A DNA stretch of 32,048 nucleotides from Corynebacterium sp. HMSC04H06 (GTDB taxonomy: Bacteria > Actinomycetota > Actinomycetes > Mycobacteriales > Mycobacteriaceae): contig NZ_KV823422.1 of assembly GCF_001815935.1 (NCBI RefSeq), positions 1 to 32,048 of the forward strand, given 5' to 3'. The position numbers and the translations under genes are program-made. This document shows positions 23,352-31,056 of this stretch, one piece after another. Under the pieces are notes generated by a model. It was not told the DNA's origin, made no database searches, and worked only from the letters and a program-made list of their open reading frames with translations. Each line of letters starts with the position of its first letter. The first letter of the stretch is position 1.

Positions 23352-23819
23352 CTACCAGCTAAACCGCGGGTCGATGTCCTGCGGGCTGAGGTTCAAGTAA
23401 TTGGCCACCAGGGAGGTCAGCACGGTGGACAGGAGTTCGCTGCGCTCCTCGCGGGTAGCGCAGCGGGCCTCGATGGGCATGCGGAAAATCACCAGCCGCG
23501 AGCGCGTCGGCCGGCCCTTGGCATCCACGCCGGCCGGCACGATCCGCCCCAGGGGTACGGGTCCGTCCGCGACGATTTCGTCGGGCAGCACCGTCATGTC
23601 GGCGCGCAGGCGCATCCGCGGGACGGTATCGACGGCCAGGTCCAGGGTGGTCAGCTGATCGGCGAAGGCGTTCTGGATGGGTGCGTAGGCCTCCAGCACG
23701 GCCATGTCGAAGCTCTGAGCGCGCGTGCGAAAGCGCGGCGTCTGCTGCGGCAACAGGGGGCCGCGCTGGCCGCGGCCGTGGCGGTTGCGGCGGACGGAAA
23801 GCGGCGGGGTAGTGGGCAT
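23352..23819 (-). CDS. Metallopeptidase-family (zincin-like) protein lacking HExxH
   Basis: A 155-residue protein at the position of M. tuberculosis Rv3259 and C. glutamicum cg0851, between whiB2 and DUF3499. Its core (TVPRMRLRADMTVLPDEIVA, PLGRIVPAG, RLVIFRMPIEARCATREER) fits the zincin-like metallopeptidase family. Where active members have HExxHxxGI, this one has TVLTSLVANYLNLSPQDIDP and ends RFSW, so zinc ligands are absent and proteolysis is unlikely. The basic, Arg/Gly-rich N-terminus (RRNRHGRGQRG) might bind nucleic acid. Start at ATG 23819. Confidence 0.7.
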   Translation of the reverse strand: MPTTPPLSVRRNRHGRGQRGPLLPQQTPRFRTRAQSFDMAVLEAYAPIQNAFADQLTTLDLAVDTVPRMRLRADMTVLPDEIVADGPVPLGRIVPAGVDAKGRPTRSRLVIFRMPIEARCATREERSELLSTVLTSLVANYLNLSPQDIDPRFSW

Positions 23820-23899
23820 GAGGCTTACTCTAGGACGCCGTGCGGCGGATTTTTCCGGGGCGCGCCGGTAGGGGACTGTCTAAATGACTACTTGAGGTC

Positions 23900-23905
23900 T
23901 AGACT
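23900..23905 (+). promoter_or_regulatory. -10 box TAGACT of the DUF3499 gene
   Basis: TAGACT lies exactly eight bases before the GTG at 23914, the same arrangement as at manB (24444-24449), suggesting a leaderless transcript. Confidence 0.45.
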
Positions 23906-23913
23906 GTGTGGCT

Positions 23914-24366
23914 GTGACTGAATTTCGACGTTGTTCCCGCCCCGGCTGCGGCCGTGAAGCCGTGGCTACGTTGACTTACGCCTACGCCGAGCAGACCGCC
24001 GTAGTCGGCCCGCTCGTGGAAGAAGAAGACCCACACTCCTGGGACCTGTGCGCCGAGCACGCCGAGCGCATCACCGCCCCGCAGGGCTGGGAGATGCTGC
24101 GCGTCGACCAGGTAGACATCGAGGACGACGACGATCTCCTGGCCCTAGCCGAGGCCGTCCGCGAGGGCGGACGCGTGACCACCGGGCTGGTCGAAGGCGG
24201 CGAGCCCGGCTCCGGCGCGGACCCCATCGACTACGCGCCCACCTTCGACGGCGCCGATCCGGCTCGCTCCAACCACCCGGTCTTCCGTACCCGCCGCGTG
24301 GCCACCGCCAAGCAGCAGCGCCGCGCCCACCTGTCCGTGGTCCCGGACCCGGGCAGCAACAGCTAG
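23914..24366 (+). CDS. DUF3499 family protein
   Basis: A 150-residue protein, homologue of M. tuberculosis Rv3258c. The N-terminus RRCSRPGCGREAVATLTYAY continues to HSWDLCAEHAERI; the CxxxxC and CxxH pairs look like a zinc site. The C-terminal half is acidic then basic (RRVATAKQQRRAHLSVVPDP). GTG 23914 is chosen because it sits eight bases after TAGACT and matches the length of relatives; GTG 23908 would add Met-Ala. It lies just upstream of manB, as in related genomes. Function unknown. Confidence 0.8.
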   Translation: MTEFRRCSRPGCGREAVATLTYAYAEQTAVVGPLVEEEDPHSWDLCAEHAERITAPQGWEMLRVDQVDIEDDDDLLALAEAVREGGRVTTGLVEGGEPGSGADPIDYAPTFDGADPARSNHPVFRTRRVATAKQQRRAHLSVVPDPGSNS

Positions 24367-24443
24367 CCTCCCGTTGCCTGTGAGTTAGCTACCAGTAACC
24401 CGTGGGGAGCCCGGCCCGTGACTCAACCGCCGCGGCGGCGGAC

Positions 24444-24449
24444 TAGACT
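24444..24449 (+). promoter_or_regulatory. -10 box TAGACT of manB
   Basis: TAGACT is followed by eight bases (GGGCATTT) and the ATG at 24458. No ribosome binding site is present, which fits a leaderless mRNA. Confidence 0.5.
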
Positions 24450-24457
24450 GGGCATTT

Positions 24458-25825
24458 ATGCGAGACCGTGAAAAGCTGGACCAAGTAATCAAGGCCTATG
24501 ACGTGCGCGGCGTGGTGGGCGAGGACATCGACGTCGACTTCGTGCGCGAGGTCGGTGCGGCGTTTGCGGCACTGATGCGCTCCGAGGGTGAGCACGTCGT
24601 CGCCATCGGCCACGACATGCGCCCGTCTTCCCCCGAGCTGGCCGCCGCCTTCGGTGAGGGCGTTAACGCCCAGGGCCTCAACGTGGTCATGCTGGGGCTG
24701 ACCTCCACTGACGAGCTCTATTTTGCCTCCGGCGACCTGGACTGCGCCGGCGCGATGTTTACCGCTTCCCACAACCCGGCCAAGTACAACGGCATCAAGC
24801 TCTGCCGCGCCGGCGCGAAGCCGGTGGGCGAGGCCACGGGCCTGGCCGATATCAAGGACATGCTGGCCGACGGCGTGCCCGACTTTGACGGCGAGCCGGG
24901 CGCGGCCACCGCCCGCGAGGTCCTGGAGGACTACGCGGCTTACCTCAACAAGCTCGTCGACCTGTCCGCTACCCGTCCCCTTGTCGTCGCTGTCGATGCC
25001 GCCAACGGCATGGGCGGCCACACCGTCCCCGCCGTCTTGGAGGGGCTGAACCTGGACATCCGCCCGCTCTACTTCGAGCTGGACGGCACCTTCCCCAACC
25101 ACGAGGCCAACCCGCTGGATCCGAAGAACCTGGTGGACCTGCAGGCCTTCGTCAAGGACCAGGGCGCGGACATCGGCCTGGCCTTCGACGGCGACGCCGA
25201 CCGCTGCTTCGTCGTGGATGAGCTGGGCCAGCCGGTCTCCCCGTCGGCCATCTGCGCGCTGGTCGCCGAGCGCTACCTGGACAAGTTCCCGGGAGCGACC
25301 ATCATCCACAACCTGATCACCTCCCGCGCCGTGCCGGAGCTGGTCGAGGCCACCGGTGGCACTCCGGTGCGCACCCGCGTGGGCCACTCCTTCATCAAGG
25401 CCCAGATGGCCGAGCACGACGCCGTCTTCGGCGGCGAGCACTCCGCCCACTACTACTTCCAGGAGTTCTGGAACGCCGACTCTGGCATGCTGGCCGCCAT
25501 GCACGTGCTGGCCGCCTTGGGTGCTAGCGACAAGCCGCTCAGCGAGCTCATGGCCGACTACCTCAAGTACGAGGCCTCCGGCGAAATCAACTCCACCGTC
25601 GACGACCAGGACGCCGCCACCCAGGCCGTGCTGGACGGCATGGCCGACAAGATCGCCGGCGTCGACCGCCTGGACGGCGTGACCGTGGATCTCAAGGGCA
25701 CCCCGGCCTGGTTCAACGTGCGCGCCTCCAACACGGAGCCGCTGCTGCGCCTGAACGTGGAGGCGCCGAGCAAGGACGAGGTAGACGGCATCGTCCAGGA
25801 AGTCTTAAGCTTCATCCGCGCATAA
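24458..25825 (+). CDS. manB: Phosphomannomutase/phosphoglucomutase
   Basis: A 455-residue alpha-D-phosphohexomutase that interconverts mannose-6-phosphate and mannose-1-phosphate, feeding ManC. Four family loops are visible: phosphoserine Ser104 in TASHNP, Mg-binding DGDADR at 244-249, the sugar loop GGEHSAHYYF, and the phosphate-binding RASNTEPLLRLN near the end. Synteny with Rv3257c and C. glutamicum pmmA is clear. manA, which follows in C. glutamicum, is not here. Confidence 0.92.
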   Translation: MRDREKLDQVIKAYDVRGVVGEDIDVDFVREVGAAFAALMRSEGEHVVAIGHDMRPSSPELAAAFGEGVNAQGLNVVMLGLTSTDELYFASGDLDCAGAMFTASHNPAKYNGIKLCRAGAKPVGEATGLADIKDMLADGVPDFDGEPGAATAREVLEDYAAYLNKLVDLSATRPLVVAVDAANGMGGHTVPAVLEGLNLDIRPLYFELDGTFPNHEANPLDPKNLVDLQAFVKDQGADIGLAFDGDADRCFVVDELGQPVSPSAICALVAERYLDKFPGATIIHNLITSRAVPELVEATGGTPVRTRVGHSFIKAQMAEHDAVFGGEHSAHYYFQEFWNADSGMLAAMHVLAALGASDKPLSELMADYLKYEASGEINSTVDDQDAATQAVLDGMADKIAGVDRLDGVTVDLKGTPAWFNVRASNTEPLLRLNVEAPSKDEVDGIVQEVLSFIRA

Positions 25826-25916
25826 GCTCCTGTTCACGCGGGCGTCCCCAGCCGTTTACTAGGCGGTTTTAATATTCATCGCGTATTGAATCGTTCTAGT
25901 AAAAGGAAAGGCCGTC

Positions 25917-28010
25917 ATGCCGAACCGTCGTTTCACCGCCACCGTGCTTTCTACCGCGGTGGCTTCTTCTTTGGTCGTCATCGCCCCCGCTACCGCCGCC
26001 GAGGACGCCGGCTCCCGGTTCACCCTGGGCGTCATCCCGGACACCCAGTTCTACTCCCGCTATTCCACCCCGGAGACCGGCAACCTGGCCAGCGAGCGCT
26101 ACGGCAGCGAGCCCTACCAGTCCCAGATGGAGTGGCTGGCCGACAACCAGGACGCGCTCAACATGGAATTCGCCACCCACCTGGGCGACGTGGTCGACCA
26201 GGCCGACGTTGCCGGCGAGTGGGATGTCGCCGACAAGGCCATGCGTGTGTTGGACGACTCCGATCTGAACTACTCCATCCTGCCCGGCAACCACGACATG
26301 GCCGACGATGACCCGTTTGGCACCCACTTCCCGGCCTCCCGCGCCGCCGGCAACGACACCTTCGGCGAGCGCCACGAGGTGCCCAACCAGGAGTCCGAAT
26401 ACCATATCTTCGAGGCCGAGGGCCAGCAGTACCTGGTCCTGGCGCTGGCCTGGCGTGCTAACGATGCCACCCTGGACTGGGCCCAAGGCGTCATCGACGC
26501 CCATCCGGAGCTGCCGGTTATCCTGACTACCCACGAGGTGCTCAACATCGACGGCCAAGGCCAGGTCTTCTACTCCGACGACTACGGCCGGGGCCTGTGG
26601 GACAAGTTCATCCGCAAAAACGACCAAATCTTTTTGACCATGGGCGGCCACCACCACGGCGCCGGCTACCGCGTGGACACCAACGACGCCGGCCACGAGG
26701 TGATCTCCATCCTGCAGGACTACCAGATGGCCTACCAGGGCGGTAACGGCCTGCTAGGTGTGTTGGAATTCGACCTGTCCGGCAACGAGCTGGAGATGGC
26801 CGCGCTGTCGCCGTGGGTGGCCAAGAAGCCGCACGAGGAGCTGACCCAGTTCGACAAGCTCATCCTGGACGGGGAGGGCGATAGCTACCGCGTCCCGCTG
26901 AACTTCAAGGAGCGCTTCGCCGGCTTCGCCCCCGAGTGGGAGGCCGGCGACGGCCAGGAAGGCGACCTGGCCGGAAAGGCCAAGGAGATCGTCGCCGAGG
27001 GCTACCAGCCCTACGAAATCACCGACGACGAGCTGCCGATTGATGATCAGGACTACGTTAAGGCCGAGGACACCGTCTTCCACTGGCGCCCGGGCCAGAC
27101 CACCCTGGACGGCAAGCAGCTGGCTGAGGGCGAGGCCGCCGGCCGCGGCTCGGTCATCCCGGACATCCACGGCGACGGCGATCTCACCCGCGAGTCCGGC
27201 CTGGCCGACCGCGTTACCTACAGCACCGAGCGCCACCCGCTGTCCGCCGACGCCGGCTCCCTTTACTGGTCCGACCCGGCTGGCAAGCCCGCTGTGGCCT
27301 GGTTCAAGTCCGCCCCCGATGCCGCCATCAACAACGTCGACACCTCCCGCGGCTACACCTTCGAGTCCTTCGTGAAGCTGCCGGCTGACTTCGACGGCGA
27401 GAAGCACGGCTGGGGCAACGCAATCGCGCGCGATTCCTCCATCGCCGACCTGGTCGACGGCTCCACCGACACCGACCCGACCGTCATGATGGGCGTGTCC
27501 AACCTGCGCGAGCTGCGCTGGTGGGCCGAGCCGGAGGAGGGCAGCGGCAGCACCGTCTGGTCCCACGAGGTGCCCATCGACGAGTGGATGCACGTCGCGG
27601 TCGTCAACGACCCGGACCGCGACACCGTCGAGATGTTCATCAACGGCGCTCCCATCTTGCGCAACGCCGCCGGTGCGCAGGGCCTGCTGCCGCGCGAGCT
27701 GCGCTGGGTCATGGGCGCGGGCATGGACAACAAGCGCCCGCAGGATCCGTGGTACGGCTGGATCGGGGAGACCCGCCTGGTCAACAGCGTCCTCGACGAG
27801 GAAGAGTGGCTGACCGCCCGCGCCCACAACGCCGGCGATGCCACCGATGCCGACTCCAGCTCTAGCTCCAGCTCTGACAACTCCAGCTCCAGCAAGGCCG
27901 GCCCCATCGTCGCGATTATCGCCGCTCTGGCGGCGGGCATCGGCCTGGCGTTCAACTGGCGGACCATCGCCGCCCAGCTGGACAAGTTCGGCATCCACCT
28001 GCCGCGCTAA
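25917..28010 (+). CDS. Secreted metallophosphoesterase with LamG domain and C-terminal anchor
   Basis: A 697-residue surface protein. ATG 25917 follows AAGGAAAGG. A Sec signal peptide covers 1-28 (ATA/AED). The calcineurin-like phosphoesterase domain (about 35-290) shows Asp42 in IPDTQF, GDVVDQ with Asp91, GNHD at 124-127, TTHE, and GGHHHG, a full dinuclear metal set. Residues about 480-640 look like a LamG/concanavalin-like domain (FESFVKLPADFD, EWMHVAVVNDP, VEMFINGAPI, WYGWIGETRLVNSVL). A Ser-rich linker, one membrane helix (AGPIVAIIAALAAGIGLAF) and a short amphipathic tail follow. Likely hydrolyses a phosphate or phosphodiester in the envelope or medium; substrate unknown. Confidence 0.85.
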   Translation: MPNRRFTATVLSTAVASSLVVIAPATAAEDAGSRFTLGVIPDTQFYSRYSTPETGNLASERYGSEPYQSQMEWLADNQDALNMEFATHLGDVVDQADVAGEWDVADKAMRVLDDSDLNYSILPGNHDMADDDPFGTHFPASRAAGNDTFGERHEVPNQESEYHIFEAEGQQYLVLALAWRANDATLDWAQGVIDAHPELPVILTTHEVLNIDGQGQVFYSDDYGRGLWDKFIRKNDQIFLTMGGHHHGAGYRVDTNDAGHEVISILQDYQMAYQGGNGLLGVLEFDLSGNELEMAALSPWVAKKPHEELTQFDKLILDGEGDSYRVPLNFKERFAGFAPEWEAGDGQEGDLAGKAKEIVAEGYQPYEITDDELPIDDQDYVKAEDTVFHWRPGQTTLDGKQLAEGEAAGRGSVIPDIHGDGDLTRESGLADRVTYSTERHPLSADAGSLYWSDPAGKPAVAWFKSAPDAAINNVDTSRGYTFESFVKLPADFDGEKHGWGNAIARDSSIADLVDGSTDTDPTVMMGVSNLRELRWWAEPEEGSGSTVWSHEVPIDEWMHVAVVNDPDRDTVEMFINGAPILRNAAGAQGLLPRELRWVMGAGMDNKRPQDPWYGWIGETRLVNSVLDEEEWLTARAHNAGDATDADSSSSSSSDNSSSSKAGPIVAIIAALAAGIGLAFNWRTIAAQLDKFGIHLPR

Positions 28011-28045
28011 CCACCCACCCCGCGGCGTACCAAGCCGTCTAGGCC

Positions 28046-28087
28046 AACCCGCCCCGGCGCTGATAAACCCAGCGCAGGGCGGGTTTT
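28046..28087 (+). terminator. Rho-independent terminator after the metallophosphoesterase gene
   Basis: AACCCGCCC plus GCGCTG pairs with CAGCGC plus GGGCGGGTT (28070-28085) around a 7-nt loop, followed by TTTT. Confidence 0.9.
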
Positions 28088-28211
28088 TGCGATTGTGACC
28101 CGCGTAACTTTTGGCTAACCGAATTCAGGTGGCCCCGCCGCGCTAATTATTTTCTAGCTAAAGCACCTGCCAAACCCCAGCGCAAAGCGTATATATCCAC
28201 CGCCCCCGCCT

Positions 28212-28235
28212 AAGACCGAGCGGTCTAGCTAGACC
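28212..28235. promoter_or_regulatory. Overlapping palindromes, McbR-box-like operator of the cys operon
   Basis: AAGAC-N6-GTCTA (28212-28227) matches the C. glutamicum McbR site TAGAC-N6-GTCTA in nine of ten bases. It overlaps a perfect 14-bp palindrome GGTCTAGCTAGACC (28222-28235). The site is just upstream of the TAGACT -10 box at 28252-28257 and suits repression by a sulfur-metabolism regulator. Confidence 0.6.
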
Positions 28236-28251
28236 GTACCTGTTTGTTCGC

Positions 28252-28257
28252 TAGACT
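28252..28257 (+). promoter_or_regulatory. Probable -10 box of cysI
   Basis: TAGACT is the same hexamer as at 23900 and 24444. It predicts a leader of about 43 nt before the ATG at 28307, with no clear -35 element, as expected for a promoter needing an activator. Confidence 0.4.
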
Positions 28258-28306
28258 TTGGTCACACAATTTTCCCGCCCCGCGCCACACGGAAAGGCAC
28301 ACGACT

Positions 28307-29986
28307 ATGGCAACCGACGTCAAAGAGCGAAAGCGATCCGCCCGGCCGAAAAAGCCCGAGGGCCAATGGAAAATCGACGGCCAGGACCCCCTCAACAACG
28401 ACGAGGTCATCAAACAGGAAGACGGGGGTATGTCGGCGCGCCAGCGCGTCATCGACATCTATTCTAAACAAGGTTTCTCCTCCATTCCGGCCGACGACCT
28501 CGCCCCGCGCTTCAAGTGGCTCGGCCTCTACACGCAGCGCAAGCAGAACCTGGGCGGGGAGCTGACCAGCCAGCTCGACAACTCCGAGCTGCAGGACGAA
28601 TATTTCATGATGCGCATCCGCTTCGACGGCGGCCGTGCCACCCCGCAGCAGCTGCGCGTCGTCGGCGAAATCTCCCGCGACTTCGCCCGCTCCACGGCGG
28701 ACTTCACCGACCGGCAGAACATCCAGCTGCACTGGATTCGCATCGAGGATGTCCCCGAAATCTGGGACCGCCTCGAGGCCGTTGGCCTGTCCACGCTCAT
28801 GGGCTGCGGCGACGTCCCCCGCGTCATCCTCGGCTCGCCCGTCGCCGGGGTCGCGGCCGACGAAATCATCGACGCCACCCTCGCCATCGAGGAAATCGTC
28901 GACGACTACCTCCTCCGCGAGGAATTCCAGAACCTGCCCCGCAAGTTCAAAACCGCTATCTCCGGCAACGCGCGCCAAGACGTCACCCACGAAATCCAGG
29001 ACGTCGCCTTCATCGGCACCAACCACCCGGACTACGGCCCGGGCTTCGACTGCTTCGTCGGCGGCGGTTTGTCCACCAACCCGATGCTCTCCCGCTCGCT
29101 CGGCGCCTTCGTGCCCCTGGAGCGCGTGCCGGAGGTCTGGGCCGGCGTGGTCGGCATCTTCCGCGACTACGGCTACCGCCGCCTGCGCAACCGCGCGCGG
29201 CTGAAGTTCCTGGTGGCGCAGTGGGGCGTCGAGAAGTTCCGGCAGGTCCTCGAGGACGAGTACTTGGACGCCCCGCTAGCCGACGGCGTGCCCACGCCCA
29301 TCAACCCGGGCAACCGCGACCACCTGGGCGTGCACCAGCAGCAGGACGGCAACTACTACGTCGGCGTCAAGCCCACGGTGGGGCACGCGACCGGCGAGCA
29401 GCTCATCGCCATCGCCGACGTCGCCGAGCGCTTCGGACTTACCCGCATCCGCACCACGCCCATGAAGGAGCTGCTCTTCCTCGACGTGCCGGAGGACCAG
29501 GTCGCCGCGCTCAGCGATGCCCTCGACGCCACCGGCCTCTACTCCCACCCCTCCGAGTTCCGCCGCGGCGTCATCTCCTGCACCGGCCTGGAGTTCTGCA
29601 AGCTCGCGCACGTGACCACGAAGGCGCGCGCCATCCAGCTCGTCGACGAGCTCGAGGACGCCCTCGATGATCTTGACGTGCCGATTTCCATCGCGCTCAA
29701 CGGCTGCCCGAATTCCTGCGCCCGCACGCAGGTCTCCGACATCGGCTTCAAGGGTCAGACCCTGACCGATAAGGACGGCAACCGCGTGGAGGGCTTCCAG
29801 GTCCACCTGGGCGGCGCGCTGGGCTTGGACCCGGACTTCGGGCGCAAGCTGCGCGGGCACAAGGTCTTAGCCGACGAGGTCACGGACTACGTCATCCGCT
29901 TGGTCACCAAGTTCAAGGAGCAGCGCACCGAGGGCGAACAGTTCCGCCAGTGGGTGCTGCGCGCTCCGGACGAGGACCTGCAATGA
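28307..29986 (+). CDS. cysI: Assimilatory sulfite reductase (siroheme, 4Fe-4S)
   Basis: A 559-residue ferredoxin-type enzyme reducing sulfite to sulfide. ATG 28307 follows GGAAAGG; an in-frame start at 28244 would add 21 residues without a ribosome binding site. Two ferredoxin-like half-domains and two siroheme-binding halves are present. The cluster/siroheme ligands are Cys425 and Cys431 (CTGLEFC) and Cys467 and Cys471 (CPNSC). Tyr75 (LGLYTQRK) and Cys167 (MGCGD) correspond to the Tyr69-Cys161 covalent pair of M. tuberculosis SirA, each shifted by six residues, which favours sulfite over nitrite as substrate. First gene of the operon; stop overlaps the cysX start (ATGA). Confidence 0.92.
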   Translation: MATDVKERKRSARPKKPEGQWKIDGQDPLNNDEVIKQEDGGMSARQRVIDIYSKQGFSSIPADDLAPRFKWLGLYTQRKQNLGGELTSQLDNSELQDEYFMMRIRFDGGRATPQQLRVVGEISRDFARSTADFTDRQNIQLHWIRIEDVPEIWDRLEAVGLSTLMGCGDVPRVILGSPVAGVAADEIIDATLAIEEIVDDYLLREEFQNLPRKFKTAISGNARQDVTHEIQDVAFIGTNHPDYGPGFDCFVGGGLSTNPMLSRSLGAFVPLERVPEVWAGVVGIFRDYGYRRLRNRARLKFLVAQWGVEKFRQVLEDEYLDAPLADGVPTPINPGNRDHLGVHQQQDGNYYVGVKPTVGHATGEQLIAIADVAERFGLTRIRTTPMKELLFLDVPEDQVAALSDALDATGLYSHPSEFRRGVISCTGLEFCKLAHVTTKARAIQLVDELEDALDDLDVPISIALNGCPNSCARTQVSDIGFKGQTLTDKDGNRVEGFQVHLGGALGLDPDFGRKLRGHKVLADEVTDYVIRLVTKFKEQRTEGEQFRQWVLRAPDEDLQ

Positions 29987-30246
29987 GATTTCGCCGCCAG
30001 CCCAACCCGAACCGCAACCACCCGACGTACTGCCCCTACTGCGCCGGCACGCAGCTCTTCCCGGACACCGAGGATGAGTTTGCCTGGAATTGCCAGGACT
30101 GCCGCCGGGTGTTCTCGGTGCGCTTCCACGGCCAGGACGACTCGCCGGTCGCCCCGTCGCCTGCGCTCTCGTCCCAGGAGGCGCTGCAGCAGTCGCTGCG
30201 CCGGCGCGGCCACTCCACGGCCCGGCAGGAGGCCGACGATGCCTAA
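29983..30246 (+). CDS. cysX: CysX-like small zinc-ribbon/ferredoxin-like protein
   Basis: An 87-residue protein starting at ATG 29983, overlapping the cysI stop by four bases. Two CxxC pairs, YCPYCAGTQLFP and WNCQDCRRVFSV, make a rubredoxin/zinc-ribbon-like site in the first half; the rest is disordered and Arg-rich. In C. glutamicum the gene after cysI is cysX, described as a small ferredoxin-like protein of the sulfur operon. Electron delivery to CysI or assistance to it is the accepted proposal, not proven by sequence; four Cys could bind Zn or Fe. Confidence 0.75.
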   Translation: MRFRRQPNPNRNHPTYCPYCAGTQLFPDTEDEFAWNCQDCRRVFSVRFHGQDDSPVAPSPALSSQEALQQSLRRRGHSTARQEADDA

Positions 30247-31056
30247 CCGCGCCCTCATCACCCTCGCCCACGGTTCGCGCCGGGCGGGGGCGGCCGCCGG
30301 CATCGAGCGGCTTACCGCTGCGGCCGCGCGCCGAGCCGGGGTGTCTCTGTCCGCCGCCGCGCACCTGGAGTTCAACGAGCCGGACCTGGCCAGCGCCGCC
30401 GCCGGCCTGCGCGATCGCGGAGCCGATGAAGCTGTCGTCGTGCCGTTGCTGTTCACGCCCGGCTACCACCAGCGCGTGGACTACCCGTCCGTGCTCGCTG
30501 ATGCCCACGCAGCCACCGGCTTGCCCCTCAAGGCCGCCGCCGGCCTGGGCACGGGCGCGGATCTTGCCTGCGTGCTGGCCCCGCGCTGCCCGGCAAGTGA
30601 CCACGGCGTCCTCTACGCGGTGGGCTCTGCCGACTCGGAGGCGAACGCCGCCGTGACCGACCTGGCGGTTGAGCTGGGCTGGTCCATGCTCTTTGCCACG
30701 AAGGACTCCCGGACGCCCCGCGCGGGGTGGCCGGGTTGGAGCACCTAGCCCGCCAGCAGGGCAGAAAGCACGCCCAGCAGCACACCCAGCACCACGCGTG
30801 CCTGCACGTGGTGCCGATGTTCGTCACCGACGGCCTCCTGCTCGACCGCCTGACCGCGGCCGTGCCGGAAATCGAGGCGGCGACGGGCGCGAGCGTGACC
30901 TGTCAACCACCGCTGGGCGCTGCGCTCGCGGGCATCGTCGCGGCGCGGTACGGTGCAGCATATAAGCACGGCAAGCACGGCAAGTTCGACGGGCACGGTC
31001 AGTACCGGAAGCACGGCAAGCTGGCGGCACGGGAACTGTTGAAGGCGGGTGTCTAG
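30239..31056 (+). pseudogene. cysY: Sirohydrochlorin chelatase CysY, frameshifted in a C-run
   Basis: CysY inserts iron into sirohydrochlorin to make the siroheme of CysI. The ATG at 30239 overlaps the cysX stop. The first part (MPNRALITLAHGSRRAGAAA, DEAVVVPLLFTPGYHQRVDY, GVLYAVGSADSEANAAVTDL) is a CbiX/SirB half. Near 30708-30711 the frame is lost and ends at a TAG at 30745. The second half continues in another frame: VAGLEHLARQQG, HVVPMFVTDGLLLDRL, then a His/Lys-rich tail (KHGKHGKFDGHGQYRKHGK). One extra C in the CCC run restores DSPDAPRGVAGLEHL and a 272-residue protein. It may be a sequencing error or a recent mutation. If real, siroheme must come from elsewhere. Confidence 0.8.

Noticed and set aside
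24443..25504. 353-codon minus-strand frame opposite manB
   Set aside because: Antisense shadow; manB has all four catalytic loops.
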